Shown: positions 49,750 through 60,545, counted from the stretch's first letter. The stretch: 64,000 nt of DNA from Doris montereyensis (GCA_037039925.1 JAXRKP010000001.1:741001-805000); one strand, 5' to 3'. Notes: generated by a model not told the origin, from the sequence alone. Translations and numbers: made by a program.

Positions 49750-52700
49750 ATGAAGATGCGGTGATGTGTATGATGGAGAGAACTTGACTTGGTCAGTTAT
49801 CCTTCCCTTTTTCTCACCTGTGTAACATGAGTCACCACCTCTTCCACCTGCTCTTTTTCTTCTTTTATTAAAACCTCCTTTTTCTCACTCTTTCTCGTCG
49901 GAGTCAGAGTGGTCTGGAAGAAGAAGAAGAAGATGACAAGGATTTTTAAAATTAAATTCTATTTTACCCACATCCTCCTCTACTAAGGTGATCTCGGGGG
50001 GTTTTTTTGGTAGGATTTCAGAACTTTGCCCTGACTGCCTTGCCAACAGCCAAGTGATCTTTAACGAGCACAGAGTATTGTAATCTGCATAGGGATCTCC
50101 TTTTTATCGTGTCTCCGATGGGACTGGATGTTGATCCATCTACCTGGACCAGGGGGTGGGTTTTGCTTGAAAAAAAATTAATGAGAAGACTTTCAACCTG
50201 TCGGGACACGAACCCACTACCTTTTGGTTGAGAGGCCGACGTCTTGCCTCTGGACTACAGTCTCCAGAGGACAATAGGGAGGTTGAAGATTGGTGAAATA
50301 TGAATGGCCCTTAGGGACTCATCATAAAATAAGAGATTTGATTCTTGGGTCACCAATAATTACAATGTAATCCGAGATCTACGCGTTTCCATGGAGAGTT
50401 GGGTGGGGGTTCTGGTTTGTTTGTTTTTAACTTGCAAGAGAGTTTGAATGGGTTAAAAAACAATAGGTCATCAGAATCAATTTTTATATTTTATCTTTAC
50501 AGTCAATCGTCAGGAGCCTGTTGTTCGACCTTCTGCAGCTCTTCTTGGCGTTCACTAGAAATCTCAAGGGAGAAAACTAATCTGTCAAATGTATAATATT
50601 AGTGCCCTGCGTCTCTCGTCACCAATTGTCTGCAAAATAGTCTGGATGTAATAAAAGTGGCAGAAGGACACAAAAATACAACATAGTAATGGCTAAATGT
50701 AACATACACACTCCGTCAAACTTTTTCCTCAACGTTGCAATTTCAGGAACTCAAAAATGCCAGGAAAAAAAATTATCTTGAAAGAAAACAAATCTTCACA
50801 CATCAGTGACAATTAATTTTTCTCCAAGCAATAATCAATATTACCTCTTTCTGAATTGCTCCAATTTTATCTTCCTTTTTATAAGCAAGTTGTTCCATGA
50901 TTCCTTTAGAAACGGCCAACCCTTTCTTCTTTGCCTTGACAGCTTTCATTTTGCGTAAATGCCTTTCGTAAGGCAGCAGCAGTCTACAACAAAATTTAAA
51001 AAATTAATTTTCATAGTTTGAGAAAGAAAAAAGTTTTAGAGTGTACAATTTACAAAAACATATTTGTGAAAAAAGACAACAACAAAAAAGCAATGTAATA
51101 GCAAAAAGAAAAGAAAGAGGAAAAAACATTGCTCAGAAAGAAAATAATTTTTTTAATACTTTTAAAACAGCATCAACGTGAAAATGAAAAAGCATGAGCC
51201 TAAAAAAGCTCACCATCAATCAATTTTATATGAAACGCAAACAGAAGTACAACTAACACATTGTCAGTAATAGGACGAATCAAATCTTTTAAATTGTAGT
51301 ACCATTATCATCTACTACATATCCTATCTTGTAGAAAGATTTTTGAATGTGAACGATGAGGGCTGTACATGATTGACACTTTAAAAACTGTGGCAGTGAC
51401 TACTAGACAACTCCTGGAAATTAGACACATCCTTATTATCAGCACCAGCTAGCACTTTTAGTGGATAGATCTAAAATCCCAAGCTACACCAGGTTTCTCA
51501 ACGTTACTCTTGTTTCCAATACAGGCACAAATGCATCGATGACTGGTCACAAAATCAAAATACGGTATAGCTGAGCCACACCAGAAGGGCATGCTGTACA
51601 CTTCAGCCTGCACTTGCTTAAATACAATAGAATAATAGCCAGGGCATGTCTTTAAGATTAAAATCATTCAACATTTTATCTTTTCTTCTTCTCTCTTTTT
51701 AAAAGCCGCCTCTGTAAATGAACAAAAAATTAAAAGATAAATCTGTCATGTCTGTGATTGTCTTATAAATAAAAAAATCAGCTAACTCAATTCAGCGTTT
51801 GAACGTTGGTCTACATGGCTTTTGGTTGTTTCTTTGAAGTAAACCTGCTTGAATGTTGGTCTACATGGCTTTTTGTTTATTTCTTTGAAGTAAACCTGCT
51901 TGAATGTTGGTCTACATGGCTTTTTGTTTGTTTCTTTGAAGTAAACCCTGCTTGAATGTTGGTCTACATGACTTTTTGTTTGTTTCTTTGAAGTAAACCC
52001 TGCTTGAATGTTGGTCTACATGGCTTTTTGTTTGTTTCTTTGAAGTAAACCCTGCTTGAATGTTGGTCTACATGGCTTTTTGTTTGTTTCTTTGAAGTAA
52101 ACCCTGCTTGAATGTTGGTCTACATGGCTTTTTGTTTGTTTCTTTGAAGTAAACCTGCTTGAATGTTGGTCTACATGGCTTTTTGTTTGTTTCTTTGAAG
52201 TAAACCCTGCTTGAATGTTGGTCTACATGGCTTTTTGTTTGTTTCTTTGAAGTAAACCCTGCTTGAATGTTGGTCTACATGGCTTTTTGTTTGTTTCTTT
52301 CAAGTACACCCTGCTTGAACGTTGGTCTACATGGCTTTTTGTTTGTTTCTTTGAAGTACACCCTGCTTGAACGTTGGTCTACATGGCTTAAAAATTATAT
52401 TTTTAAAAGTAAACTCTGTTTGAATGTTGTTTTACATGGCTTTTGGTTTGTTTCTTTAGAGTAAAGCCTGACCACCACAGCGATGATCTACGTGACATAG
52501 GTCCATACGTCATGTAGAACACAAAGATAATGAAAACTTTGTCATATGGCACATGAATATCTTTTTCTGTCTCTCCTCAAGGCAGTTTTGTCAGAACACT
52601 TACCTTTCATAGTGCTTTCGTGTACAGGTAGCAGCACTGGTATTGCTTATGTTTCCTCCCATTTTATCATACAATTGTTTCCACATACGCTTCGTTGTAA

Positions 52701-55700
52701 TCTAAACAAGAAAACAAAATTTTAGATTTCAAACTGCAACAAGACACAACAAGAACTGTTTCGAAATAACCATAAGTTTGAGAGAAAAAAATTGTCTAGA
52801 AAGGCTTACAGAAATTTTATAATTTGTCATATAGTGATGGAGGTGGGTGTTCACTTGATTACCTTTTTTATATGAAATTTTTCCTTCATTTCTTTAAATA
52901 AAAAGTAAAGATAAAGAAGGATACAATCTCTCCTCCAGAAAGATTGCTCGTAATATCTTTACTCACAACAAAAATTAATTTAATTCAAAATAATAAAACA
53001 ATAAAAGTCACCTCAATACAAAGTTAATCATAAATTTAACTTTCTTTTCCCCTTTTCCCTAATATCACAGATCATGATGTGCTTACTCTTTTATGTCACA
53101 AACTAAATTCATATTTGTTTTAAATTAAAAACAAATTCACTTAATTCAAAATTAAATATTTTCTTAATCTTGAACTCACAGAATCATATCCACCCAACTT
53201 CTCTGCATGCTTGTAAAACACATACAAGTCAACTGTAGAGAAAAGGAAAAAAAGTTTAAAAAAATATAATCTGTAATTCTTATGTAATATATTATATCAT
53301 TCACTAAAAAAAATAATAATTTTTAAAAAAAATAAAGCGAGAAAGAGATGAAAAAAGATCTCATGTCAAAGAGAAAAAAATGGCTGATGATGCCGCTCAA
53401 AGATTTGTCTCCCTTGCAATGCTCAATTTTGCAATTGTCTGGTGTTAACATCCATTGACATACCATACTGTATGGGCTGCTTTCTCATCTTTTATACTTC
53501 ACATATTATAACTGACTGAGTTTTAAAATGACATACACACACACACACACATACACAAACATAATGTGTACTCTGCTGTACATTTCCACTCATTTGCTTT
53601 CAAGTGGAAGGTCCTTGTGTCATTCTTTCAAACTTAATACTATTTCCATGAGAAATTTTACACAACAATAAATTTACAAAAGCAACAACAACTTAGAAGG
53701 AAAAACAAAGGCCGAATGTGTACACATTTTGCTGACAGAAAAGTAATTTGTTCTTCATCAGCTTTTAAGCCATTTATGATGGAATCATTCATTCCTGTTC
53801 CCTGTGTTTTGAATTTCGCCATGATTACAGGGGGCGTGCGGATCCTGAAAGTGATTTTCTAAACTACTCTAGCTACAGTGTTTTTATGGTAGGAATTTTT
53901 CAAAAATATTTATTATGATTGCCATGGAAACGGCCGCCATCTTAAATTGTAAACAAACAAAAGACTCATTTAAAAATCTGTCTTCTCCACCAGTTGTGAT
54001 ATTCTTTTGAAATTTCACACCCATACTCATGTTACTTGAAGACAAATAGAGAGTTGTTTTTTTTAAATATATATATATTTATTTGTATTTTTACACTTCA
54101 AAAATGGAATAATTGGAAATGTCAATTTCTGCAAATTTTTGGTAATCACGTCCACAAGTATACTGGGCAAAAAAAGAAACAAACCGAAATATCTCTCTAT
54201 TAGTTTTTGTATACGTCGATGAACTAGTTATATGCCAAATTTCATATTGATTGGAAGGAATAAAATTTATGTTCGAAAATGAAAGTTTTGAGAAAACCGC
54301 ATTTGAAAGAAGAACATGTAAATTTGTATGGAAAAGCCGGTTCTTCTTCAAACCATTCTTGCCTAATGGGCTGGTCGCCTTCCTCAACCTCTATCTCGAC
54401 TCTGGCTTTCTTCTGGGATTTTTGACAATCAACTTTCGCCTTCTTTTCTTTTAATTGAGCCTCCAATGCACGGTCGGTACTCCCAATTTACTACTAATAC
54501 ATGTACTATGCTCTGTTGTTGAAACAACGCACAGTTCAGAGATCACGGGTTCATTTGTATAGTATTACCGATCGATCTAATGGGTGAAGTACTGGCAGCG
54601 CATGAAAACCAACCAGCATAACGCGAGGTCACAGACACGGCCACACGACTCACGTGCTAGTGTAATAACAGTTATAGAATGCAGTACTAATGATATGGAA
54701 ATTTCCACTTTCCAGTAGGTAATGTCCCATAACCTTGAACTGAAGTAACATGCAGTTGATGTTAGACAACAGGCTTCGAAAATGTAGAGTCTGAATATTA
54801 GTTGTATTGGAGCAGAGATGACTTTATTTATCACCTTGTTCTTCAACGTTTTTTCTTCAGTTTTGTGACTCTCATCCTACCTAGCTTCAAAAGAATATCC
54901 ATAATAAATAATCTAAGCCTCAGTGAGACAAATATTTAATGAAATCATAATATACAGAAAGAGTGAAACTAACAAGAACTGCAATAAAAAAAAAATTGTT
55001 TTAATTCTTTATCATAATATTCGATTTCAGGAAAACATACACACTAAAAACCATAAAATATTACATAACATTAAAAATAAAAATAAAAAACTAAACGTTT
55101 AAGAACCTACAGAAAACTGATTTCTTCACCCATCCACCCACCCGTAATCGACAACTCCTATAAACTCCTTAAAAAAATAGAGAGACATCAAATAGGAGTT
55201 GACATTTAGTAGGGTGAAGTTTTTTGTCCCCATTGTCACTTAGCTATCAATTGAAAATGGAACAAAATGTCGTTGAAGACTGAAGTCCTGACCAGACAGA
55301 TTAAAAGGACCAAAAACACACACACATACAAAGACCATCAATCTTGACAGCCATTAAAATGTTGTTATCTTCAGATAACACTAACAGAAAGCACAGAGCA
55401 TTGTGTTTGGGTTTTAAGAATATATACCTTGCAATAAACCTTTCCTGAGATGAGGTGGAAATTTTTGTCATTACTATCATAAATTTATGTTCGTTGTTTT
55501 GTTGTTTTAGTTGGGGTTTTTTTGGGTCAACAAAATGTAAGAGTAATGATATAACTAACTGTTACACCCCTTATATCCATATCTAATGAACAAATTATCA
55601 TGGGAACTCTTGTGAGTCCATCAGGAAGGTTTAACTGTACATGGGTAGTTCGTTTATCAAAACAGTAAATGATAAATATTGAAAGAAAAGATTGATACAC

Positions 55701-57694
55701 CAAAACAAATCAAATTTACTAATCTATACTCTATGACTAAAGAGCTGAAGAGAGAAAATAAGTTTCATTATAATGAAAATAATATTAATGATGAAGGCGC
55801 TGATAATGATGTTAAAAATAACAAAAGAAATAAAAACAGCATAGACTACAGTACAGACATTGCTAATCAAAAGCATTTAGATCTAAAAAAAAAACTTTTA
55901 AAACTAGACGAAATGAAGAATATAAAATTCTAAAAATTCAAAACAATTGACATTTTCTGCATTTCTGGGTGCACAAGATGAAAAAAAAAACAAAAAAACT
56001 CTTACTCTGTTTGAAACCAAGATATGGAATTCGACCAATGGGCATCTTAGCATCATGCATAAATTTGTGTAGACCAATCAAGAAAGCCTGTTCCTCTGCA
56101 CTGACTTTATCATCGTTCAGCTCAGATGGTTCTGTGGATCTCCGTGGCTAATACGAGAAAACAATAATAGACCATTGAGCGTAATTTCTAAATACTGTGG
56201 CAAATTCTAACGCAACTGTCATTATGTGTATAGAAGCTTGTTTGTTTCATTGAAATTTACCCTGTCCACAATTGAGGTGATCTCAGGGTGAATGAAGAGG
56301 AAACAGCAAGATGAAAGATGAGTGAAAGGAGAAAGGAAAGAAATAAGACCTACAAGCAGTGTCCACCAACCGCCCACTGTATAGAAGCCATTCTGATTGA
56401 ATGGTCTTTGAAAAGAATGTGCCTGATAAATTAATAATAAAAACAAGATGATATAAAAAAAACCAGGGAGATCAGATCATCGTTGTTATATAGACATTTA
56501 GTGTTATCTTTTCTTTGCTTGAGTAAGTGCTTGTTAGATCAATGATTTCCCTTCACATGTTTTGTGGCCGTAGTGTGTAGATTTTGTTTGATACAAATTG
56601 CAGGAAAAAATGTTTTAAAAAAACCTGTGCCTTACGCCAAGCCATGAACATACCGCATTTGAACTTACTCTGGATGACGTGGATATGGATGGGGTGATGT
56701 TACAAAGAGTTCCTCCATACTGTCGGAATCGTGCTGAGAATCTTTTCTACCAAGTAGTTTGGTCTTCTTTCCCTTTGGCCGATTTTTTAAAACAGGAACT
56801 GAGGAAAACAATTACACACACACACCAGACATGTTAATTTCTTCCTCGTAATAAGACATCACATTGACAATTCTCATCATGCTACATAACATACACTGAC
56901 TGATTTCAAAGAGCCATTCTACGCATTCCCCTGATCACTTGATGTTTCTACAATACACTGTGAAGTAAAAGTATGGGTATCACTGTCAATGTTTTCAATT
57001 TTTCAATTTTTTAAACAGACTCTGACCACACAAACTAATTTGATTTGCATGACAACCCCGTAATATTCCAGAAAATATTGATAATTTAACTTTAACTGAC
57101 TCCTTTCAGGTAAATAACGAAAAGCCTGTCGATCGCTGGCCTTTCTGGCGAAGCACAACAGTAGTTTTGCGAAGTCAGAACGGTGTCTTCTGACTTTCAT
57201 CACAATCTCTCTAAGTTTCTGTCTATGACTTAGATGACCAGGACCTTTACCATCTATGATTTGGCTTACTTTTTACTTATGCATAGCTGCCAACGTATTT
57301 AGTATGTCTTTTGGGCTTTGAATCCATTGGTGTAATGACGTCTAAAAATATGTATATGAGGGTTAATTGAAAAGCTTTGTTTAGGAGAAACCCTCAGTCA
57401 TGGACACAAACTTAGAGATATTGTATCACAAATCATAGAGGCCTATCGACCATTCTGCCTATTGTAAACAGGGCAATGGAAGATGACAAAAGAGTCACAG
57501 TGTATTTATAATATCTACGTCCACTTTCAAGAAACATTGTCGTGATCTCAAAAGAATTTATTTAGAGGAAATAGAAAGGTGAAAGACATTGATTGAAAAA
57601 TAAAATGAAAGCAGTCAGATCTACAATTCAAGTCTGACAACCAGTTTTTTGTATGCTAGACAGACTAAATCTCCGAGAAGGATAATTAATTTCT

Positions 57695-57786
<92 letters not shown>

Positions 57787-58962
57787 AAATATATATATAT
57801 GTGTGTGTGTGTGTGTGTTTTCATCCAAAGGGTTGCGACCTATTTGTTTTTATAATTCACAGAAAGTCATTGAAGACATTTGTCTCCTACTCACACATAT
57901 GGTCCATACGAATGTCAAGGTCATCAATATCAGGGTGGTAGAATGTCTCTCGGCAGAACATGACACGACAGCCAGGTGATCTTCCTGAAAACCCACCTAT
58001 GGCCATGACCACAGCCAGGTGCAGCCACTCGTTCTCACAACCTTCCAAGCGCCGCATGACGGCTCTGTATCGACAGTAGCGTGGATAGCTCATGATGGCA
58101 ACATTCGCTGCCCCCGTGTGAGCACTTGATTCTGTCACACCAACAAACAAAACAACAAATTTAAGCAACAGAATAATTTTAATGGAAAGGTTCTCTTTCA
58201 AAAGTTGTTCAAGCTCGTGTCTGAGAGGCAAATATTTCCAAAAGACAAGTACATTGCATAAAAGCCATGGAGCATTAATCTGAAACTCACAATTTTCATC
58301 GCTTCAGAAGCAAGTGAAGCATTCAGACTATTCAAAGATTTGTACACGTTTGTTCCTTTTAAAACAAATTTTACAGTTATATAATAAAATAAATCCACAG
58401 AACTGTTCAATATTTACTGTTCAAAACAAAAAATGCTGACAGTATTAATTCTTTTAAAAATGCCATTGATATGGAGCTCTAGAATTTAAAATAATTGTAT
58501 GATGATTGAATGTGCATTTTCTTATTGATTACTATACATTCATTCATTTTCAAAACTCTATGATTATTTTGAGATGTATGGAGCATTTAAAGGTCAAGTG
58601 GCCTACATCGCCTCTGAAAAGATATGATAAGAACTTTGTGAAAAGAATCCTTTCACACGGCATGCAAGGGTATCCTTCACTTAAAAGATTTTTACTGACA
58701 TGAAAAGAAAATTGCATTGCATCTTGGGTTTAGTGAAAAGGACTGACATACTGACCTTCGTCTGAGTCCTCCATTTCCATTTTGACTTCTTTCCGTTCTG
58801 TGACAGCTGGTTCGAGTCCATTTTCTTTCTTGACTTTAATTTTACAGCTGGAAACATTGCCACAAGCAGAGTGACCGTAAGGCCACTTCAGGTTCTGTAA
58901 CATCAATGGCAAAAGATCATCCAGACGGACCACCAGTCGCTCCCTAGAATCAGCATCTCATC
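38586..58962 (-). CDS. ARID5B: ARID5B-like AT-rich interaction domain protein, ten exons, 5' end missing
   Basis: A nuclear DNA-binding transcriptional regulator. In vertebrates ARID5B binds AT-rich sites and works with the histone demethylase PHF2. Reading on the minus strand: an N-terminal block (RLVVRLDDLL), SYPRYCRYRAVMRRLEG and MFCRETFYHPDID, a PVLKNRPKGKKTK hook, then the ARID from EEQAFLIGLHKFM through GFKQIDLYVFYKHAEKLGG, TSAATCTRKHYER and LLLPYERHL. A long low-complexity exon and a C-terminal exon with AYEELLRQNGYGSYL follow. Phases fit at nearly every junction. The vertebrate first exon region (start Met and the segment before RLVV) is not seen, so the gene likely starts beyond this window or in an unrecognised exon above 58962. 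About four or five frameshifts are present. Confidence 0.9.
39170..40615. repeat. ~25 bp minisatellite in ARID5B intron
   Basis: Several dozen degenerate units around GATATTTGTCACTACATGAT, with unit lengths of 20-27 bp. Abuts the next array directly. Confidence 0.95.
40616..42945. repeat. ~43 bp minisatellite in ARID5B intron
   Basis: More than 50 units with core GGGCTGTTATTCTATAACCT followed by GAAGTCTTCATCACAAG. Near-identical units around 42360-42720 suggest recent local expansion. Confidence 0.95.
43060..44440. repeat. ~40 bp minisatellite in ARID5B intron
   Basis: About 34 units with core GAGCTTCTACTCTTATCACA followed by TCACCCTCTGATCACCAGAT. An earlier subfamily (43060-43520) uses CATTATTACATCATGCTCTG. 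Confidence 0.95.
44525..44680. mobile_element. hAT MITE next to the ARID5B satellite
   Basis: Ends CAGTGCTACTCAA and TTGAGAAGCACTG (inverted, one mismatch). Flanks CTCTACAT (44517-44524) and CTCTACAC (44681-44688) are an 8-bp target duplication with one change. 156 bp, no coding. Confidence 0.85.
45076..46621 (-). CDS. ARID5B: ARID5B-like exon i (long low-complexity exon)
   Basis: 1546 bp between TTCTCCAG and AGA|GTAAGT. Starts NAEVKKETVKPLVKPLG. Later parts hold a Gln-Pro repeat (~46195-46240), a serine run (~45880-45910) and AMPR at the end. Three frames must be joined, with shifts near 46190-46240 (in the CAGCCC repeat) and near 45965-46010. Pro/Ser-rich and probably disordered; likely a protein-interaction region. 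Confidence 0.82.
47115..47260. repeat. ~130 bp dispersed repeat, copy 3
   Basis: GAAATTTACCCCTGTCCACC, GTGATCTCAGGGTGAATTAA, AAGATGAAAGCAAAGTAAAA and a GCCAACCAACC end. Confidence 0.85.
47395..48110. repeat. ~21 bp minisatellite with 63-bp higher-order units
   Basis: Units resembling GATATTTGTGCATGACATCT throughout. At 47560-47790 a 63-bp unit is repeated almost perfectly three to four times. Lies in the ARID5B intron following exon h. Confidence 0.93.
48271..48518 (+). mobile_element. tRNA-derived SINE with 12-bp target duplication
   Basis: The head GGTGGCCGAGCGGTTAGGC is a class II (Leu/Ser-like) tRNA A-box region. The body has CCACTCAACCCAGGTGCGAA. GGAGGTGACTGC occurs at 48259-48270 and 48519-48530. 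Sits in an ARID5B intron on the strand opposite the gene. Confidence 0.9.
48531..49817. other. ARID5B intronic DNA
   Basis: AT-rich. Holds a fragment of the 30.2/57.1 kb repeat (49150-49240, minus), three ~44 bp ATGGACTCAAAGCCAATAAA units (49300-49425), an (AT)n(AC)n microsatellite (49541-49580) and a G28 run. Confidence 0.6.
49719..49746. repeat. Run of 28 G
   Basis: Uninterrupted G homopolymer about 70 bp downstream (gene sense) of exon h. Its length may be misassembled. Confidence 0.95.
49818..49913 (-). CDS. ARID5B: ARID5B-like exon h
   Basis: 96 bp, phase 0 on both sides: TTLTPTRKSEKKEVLIKEEK and EQVEEVVTHVTQ. Acceptor CTTCTTCCAG, donor CAG|GTGAGA. Charged linker without a recognised domain. 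Confidence 0.8.
49962..50272 (-). mobile_element. tRNA-derived SINE, minus-strand copy (family of 34031-34318)
   Basis: Minus-strand reading: CTGTAGTCCAGAGGCAAGAC, GGGTTCGTGTCCCGACAGG (B-box), body, then CCGAGATCACC and GGATGTGGGTAAAAT tail. Confidence 0.85.
50845..50983 (-). CDS. ARID5B: ARID5B-like exon g (ARID end and basic extension)
   Basis: RLLLPYERHLRKMKAVKAKK, then KGLAVSKGIMEQLAYKKED. Open, phase 0 at the donor GAG|GTAATA. Confidence 0.93.
50990..51790. other. ARID5B intronic DNA
   Basis: AT-rich; no exon or repeat recognised. Confidence 0.4.
51796..52470. repeat. ~53 bp minisatellite in ARID5B intron
   Basis: About 12 units of TTGGTCTACATGGCTTTTTG, TTTGTTTCTTTGAAGTAAAC and CCTGCTTGAATG. 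Central units are nearly identical; the edges diverge. Confidence 0.95.
52604..52701 (-). CDS. ARID5B: ARID5B-like exon f (ARID)
   Basis: ITTKRMWKQLYDKMGGN and TSAATCTRKHYE, the DNA-contacting part of the ARID. Donor AAAG|GTAAGT. Confidence 0.95.
53180..53232 (-). CDS. ARID5B: ARID5B-like exon e (ARID)
   Basis: 53 bp: DLYVFYKHAEKLGGYDS between CTCTACAG and GTGAGT. Short but unmistakable ARID sequence. Phases match on both sides. Confidence 0.93.
53240..56000. other. ARID5B intronic DNA
   Basis: A repeat near 53870-54060 carries GCCATGGAAACGGCCGCCAT. Otherwise AT-rich. Open frames at 54242-54466 and 55679-55933 look like random Lys/Asn-rich translations. Confidence 0.4.
56006..56147 (-). CDS. 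ARID5B: ARID5B-like exon d (start of ARID)
   Basis: PRRSTEPSELNDDKVSAEEQ, AFLIGLHKFMHDAKMPIGRI and PYLGFKQ, ending in phase 1 before GTAAGAG. Helix 1 of the ARID fold. Confidence 0.93.
56245..56385. repeat. ~130 bp dispersed repeat, copy 4
   Basis: GAAATTTACCCTGTCCACAA, GTGATCTCAGGGTGAATGAA, GAGGAAACAGCAAGATGAAA and GTCCACCAACCGCCCAC. Confidence 0.88.
56669..56798 (-). CDS. ARID5B: ARID5B-like exon c
   Basis: PVLKNRPKGKKTKLLGRKDS and DSDSMEELF: a basic linker as in vertebrate ARID5B. Frame to the next exon is recovered only by a one-base shift near the GGGG at 56691-56694. Confidence 0.82.
57000..57440 (-). repeat. Dispersed repeat (copy 2) with inverted partial copy
   Basis: 57000-57240 is the minus-strand partner of 30150-30480 (TTCGCCAGAAAGGCCAGCGA, TTTTCTGGAATATTACGGGG). 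A plus-strand fragment of the same start (AGAAACCCTCAGTC, AACTTAGAGA) lies at about 57385-57420, making an inverted pair. Confidence 0.6.
57695..57818. repeat. (GT)n-(AT)n-(GT)n microsatellite
   Basis: GT run, about 64 bp of AT, an A9 interruption, then AT and GT again. Intronic. Confidence 0.95.
57895..58131 (-). CDS. ARID5B: ARID5B-like exon b
   Basis: Open throughout: SSAHTGAANVAIMSYPRYC, then CRYRAVMRRLEGCENEW, MAIGGFSGR and FCRETFYHPDIDDL. Acceptor GTGTGACAG, donor T|GTGAGTA. Phase 1 joins exon c to give the conserved F-P-V-L-K hook. Confidence 0.92.
58756..58962 (-). CDS. ARID5B: ARID5B-like exon a (most 5' recognised)
   Basis: Encodes DADSRERLVVRLDDLLPLML, SACGNVSSCKIKVKKENG and EDSDEG, then donor G|GTCAGT. 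With the TCTAG acceptor a TGA falls just after the splice site. Either a base is missing, or the acceptor is the AG a few bases downstream (after GATGAG). Confidence 0.75.
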
Positions 58963-59560
58963 CTAGACATAAACAGAAAAGCAAAGAGAAATTGTGTAAG
59001 TTGATGGCAGGTAAATGTGGTTGCTAGGACAATGCAGTTTTCAATTATTACCTTGCACATCAAGGTAAATGTTTTAACTCTGTTATAGATTGAGTCCTAG
59101 GTATATTTAAAAAATTTTAAATTGTTAATTCATTACTCAAACAAGTTTAACTTGTTGTACTTTACATCAATTGGAAACTCATGAGAAAATAAACAAACAC
59201 ACACACACACACACACGCGAAAGTTGTAAATGGTCAATTAAAATAGAACTTATGAAACGAGACTCCTACGATTTGACACAAACGTTGATTGACACATAAA
59301 AAATAAACATAAACAAAAACAAAACGATAAATACAGGAATCCAAAAAAATGGAGGAAAGCTCATTTTTAGTAAATACTGGCCAGGCACTAAAATCTCATA
59401 TCATGCAGAAGTTGAGATCTACACAAAAAGGGGTATTTAATGTGTGGCATGGCAGGACACAAGCTATTGAACGGCCTCGTGGGTGATAATCTCATGATTG
59501 GAGAAGTGGCATGACTGATAATTTGAGGCAAAGGATAAAGAAGACTTTGTCTATTCTTGT
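58963..59560. other. Upstream of the last recognised ARID5B exon
   Basis: AT-rich with an (AC)n run at 59197-59215. No further ARID5B exon is recognised. Confidence 0.4.
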
Positions 59561-59564
59561 TTCC

Positions 59565-59705
59565 TTAAAATTTGCCCCGTCCGCAACCATGTATGCCGTG
59601 ATATCAGATTGAATTAATAGGAAACAGTGAGATGAAGGACGAGTAAAAGAGTGACAGGAGGGAAGTAGGGCCTATCAGCAGCCCCCCCCCCCTCCAACCA
59701 CCCGG
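59565..59705. repeat. ~130 bp dispersed repeat, copy 5
   Basis: AAAATTTGCCCCGTCCGCAA, GTGATATCAGATTGAATTAA, GGAAACAGTGAGATGAAGGA and a CCTATCAGCAG end. Confidence 0.8.
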
Positions 59706-59989
59706 GCTAACTTGACAGAAGGCTTCTACCACAGTGTAGTCAGGATGTGAATACAACAAAACAGATAAATACCTAACATACCATCAACCAATCCCTAATC
59801 GATCATCTGCACACATTCTGTGTTATTCTCCCCATCAAATTTGTGAGAAATCAAAATTCAAAGTACGAGAAAACAGGAAGCTATGAAATGTTTTAAATGT
59901 AACAAAACGACAAAAATTCAAATTGGAGGGGAAAAAACACACCATAAAACAAAGCACAACACATTATTCCCCCTACACAATGTTTCTTT

Positions 59990-60130
59990 TCATTGGCTTT
60001 GACCCCGTCCTCCATATGCGGTGATTTCAGTGTGAAATTAGAAGAAACAACAAGATAAAAGATGTATAAAAGAGCGAGAGGAATGAAGTAAAACCTACTG
60101 GCAGTCCCTGCTAACAACCCCCATCCCCTC
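59990..60130. repeat. ~130 bp dispersed repeat, copy 6
   Basis: TTGACCCCGTCCTCCATATG, GTGATTTCAGTGTGAAATTA, GAAGAAACAACAAGATAAAA and CTACTGGCAGTCCC. Confidence 0.78.
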
Positions 60131-60464
60131 CCCTAACGCATACTGACAGCATTGAATTCAGACAGTAGAAGAAATGACATTAAGCCCGTCAGGGATTATT
60201 AAGTGTAATAAATTGACAGGCCGACACACAGCATATATGAATGTCAAAGAAAGGGATAAAGACAATACCTCTAATATGGCAAGACATAATATAATTTGTA
60301 GAAATAAGCTGATTACCAAAGGTCAGACATGCCATGAGACGGTCCTACCAGCCGAGACACCGGTGAGGCATAACGACACGAAATATGTAAAAGCCCCATA
60401 AGAACACATGAGAGACAAACACGTATGAATTGACAAAGAATAACAATTATTTAGGCTGTAATAA

Positions 60465-60545
60465 AATCGAACCCTCTTCTTCTGCGTCGACATCCCTCGT
60501 CTCACCATGAAAAGAGAGCGCACGACCAACCAAGCTAACTGCTTA
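60465..60545 (-). mobile_element. tRNA-like SINE head
   Basis: Minus-strand TTAGCTTGGTTGGTCGTGCG (A-box region) and GGGTTCGATTTTATTAC (B-box), about 60 bp apart. A second B-box-like GCGGGTTCGATTCT occurs on the plus strand near 60577. No full body is defined. Confidence 0.5.
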
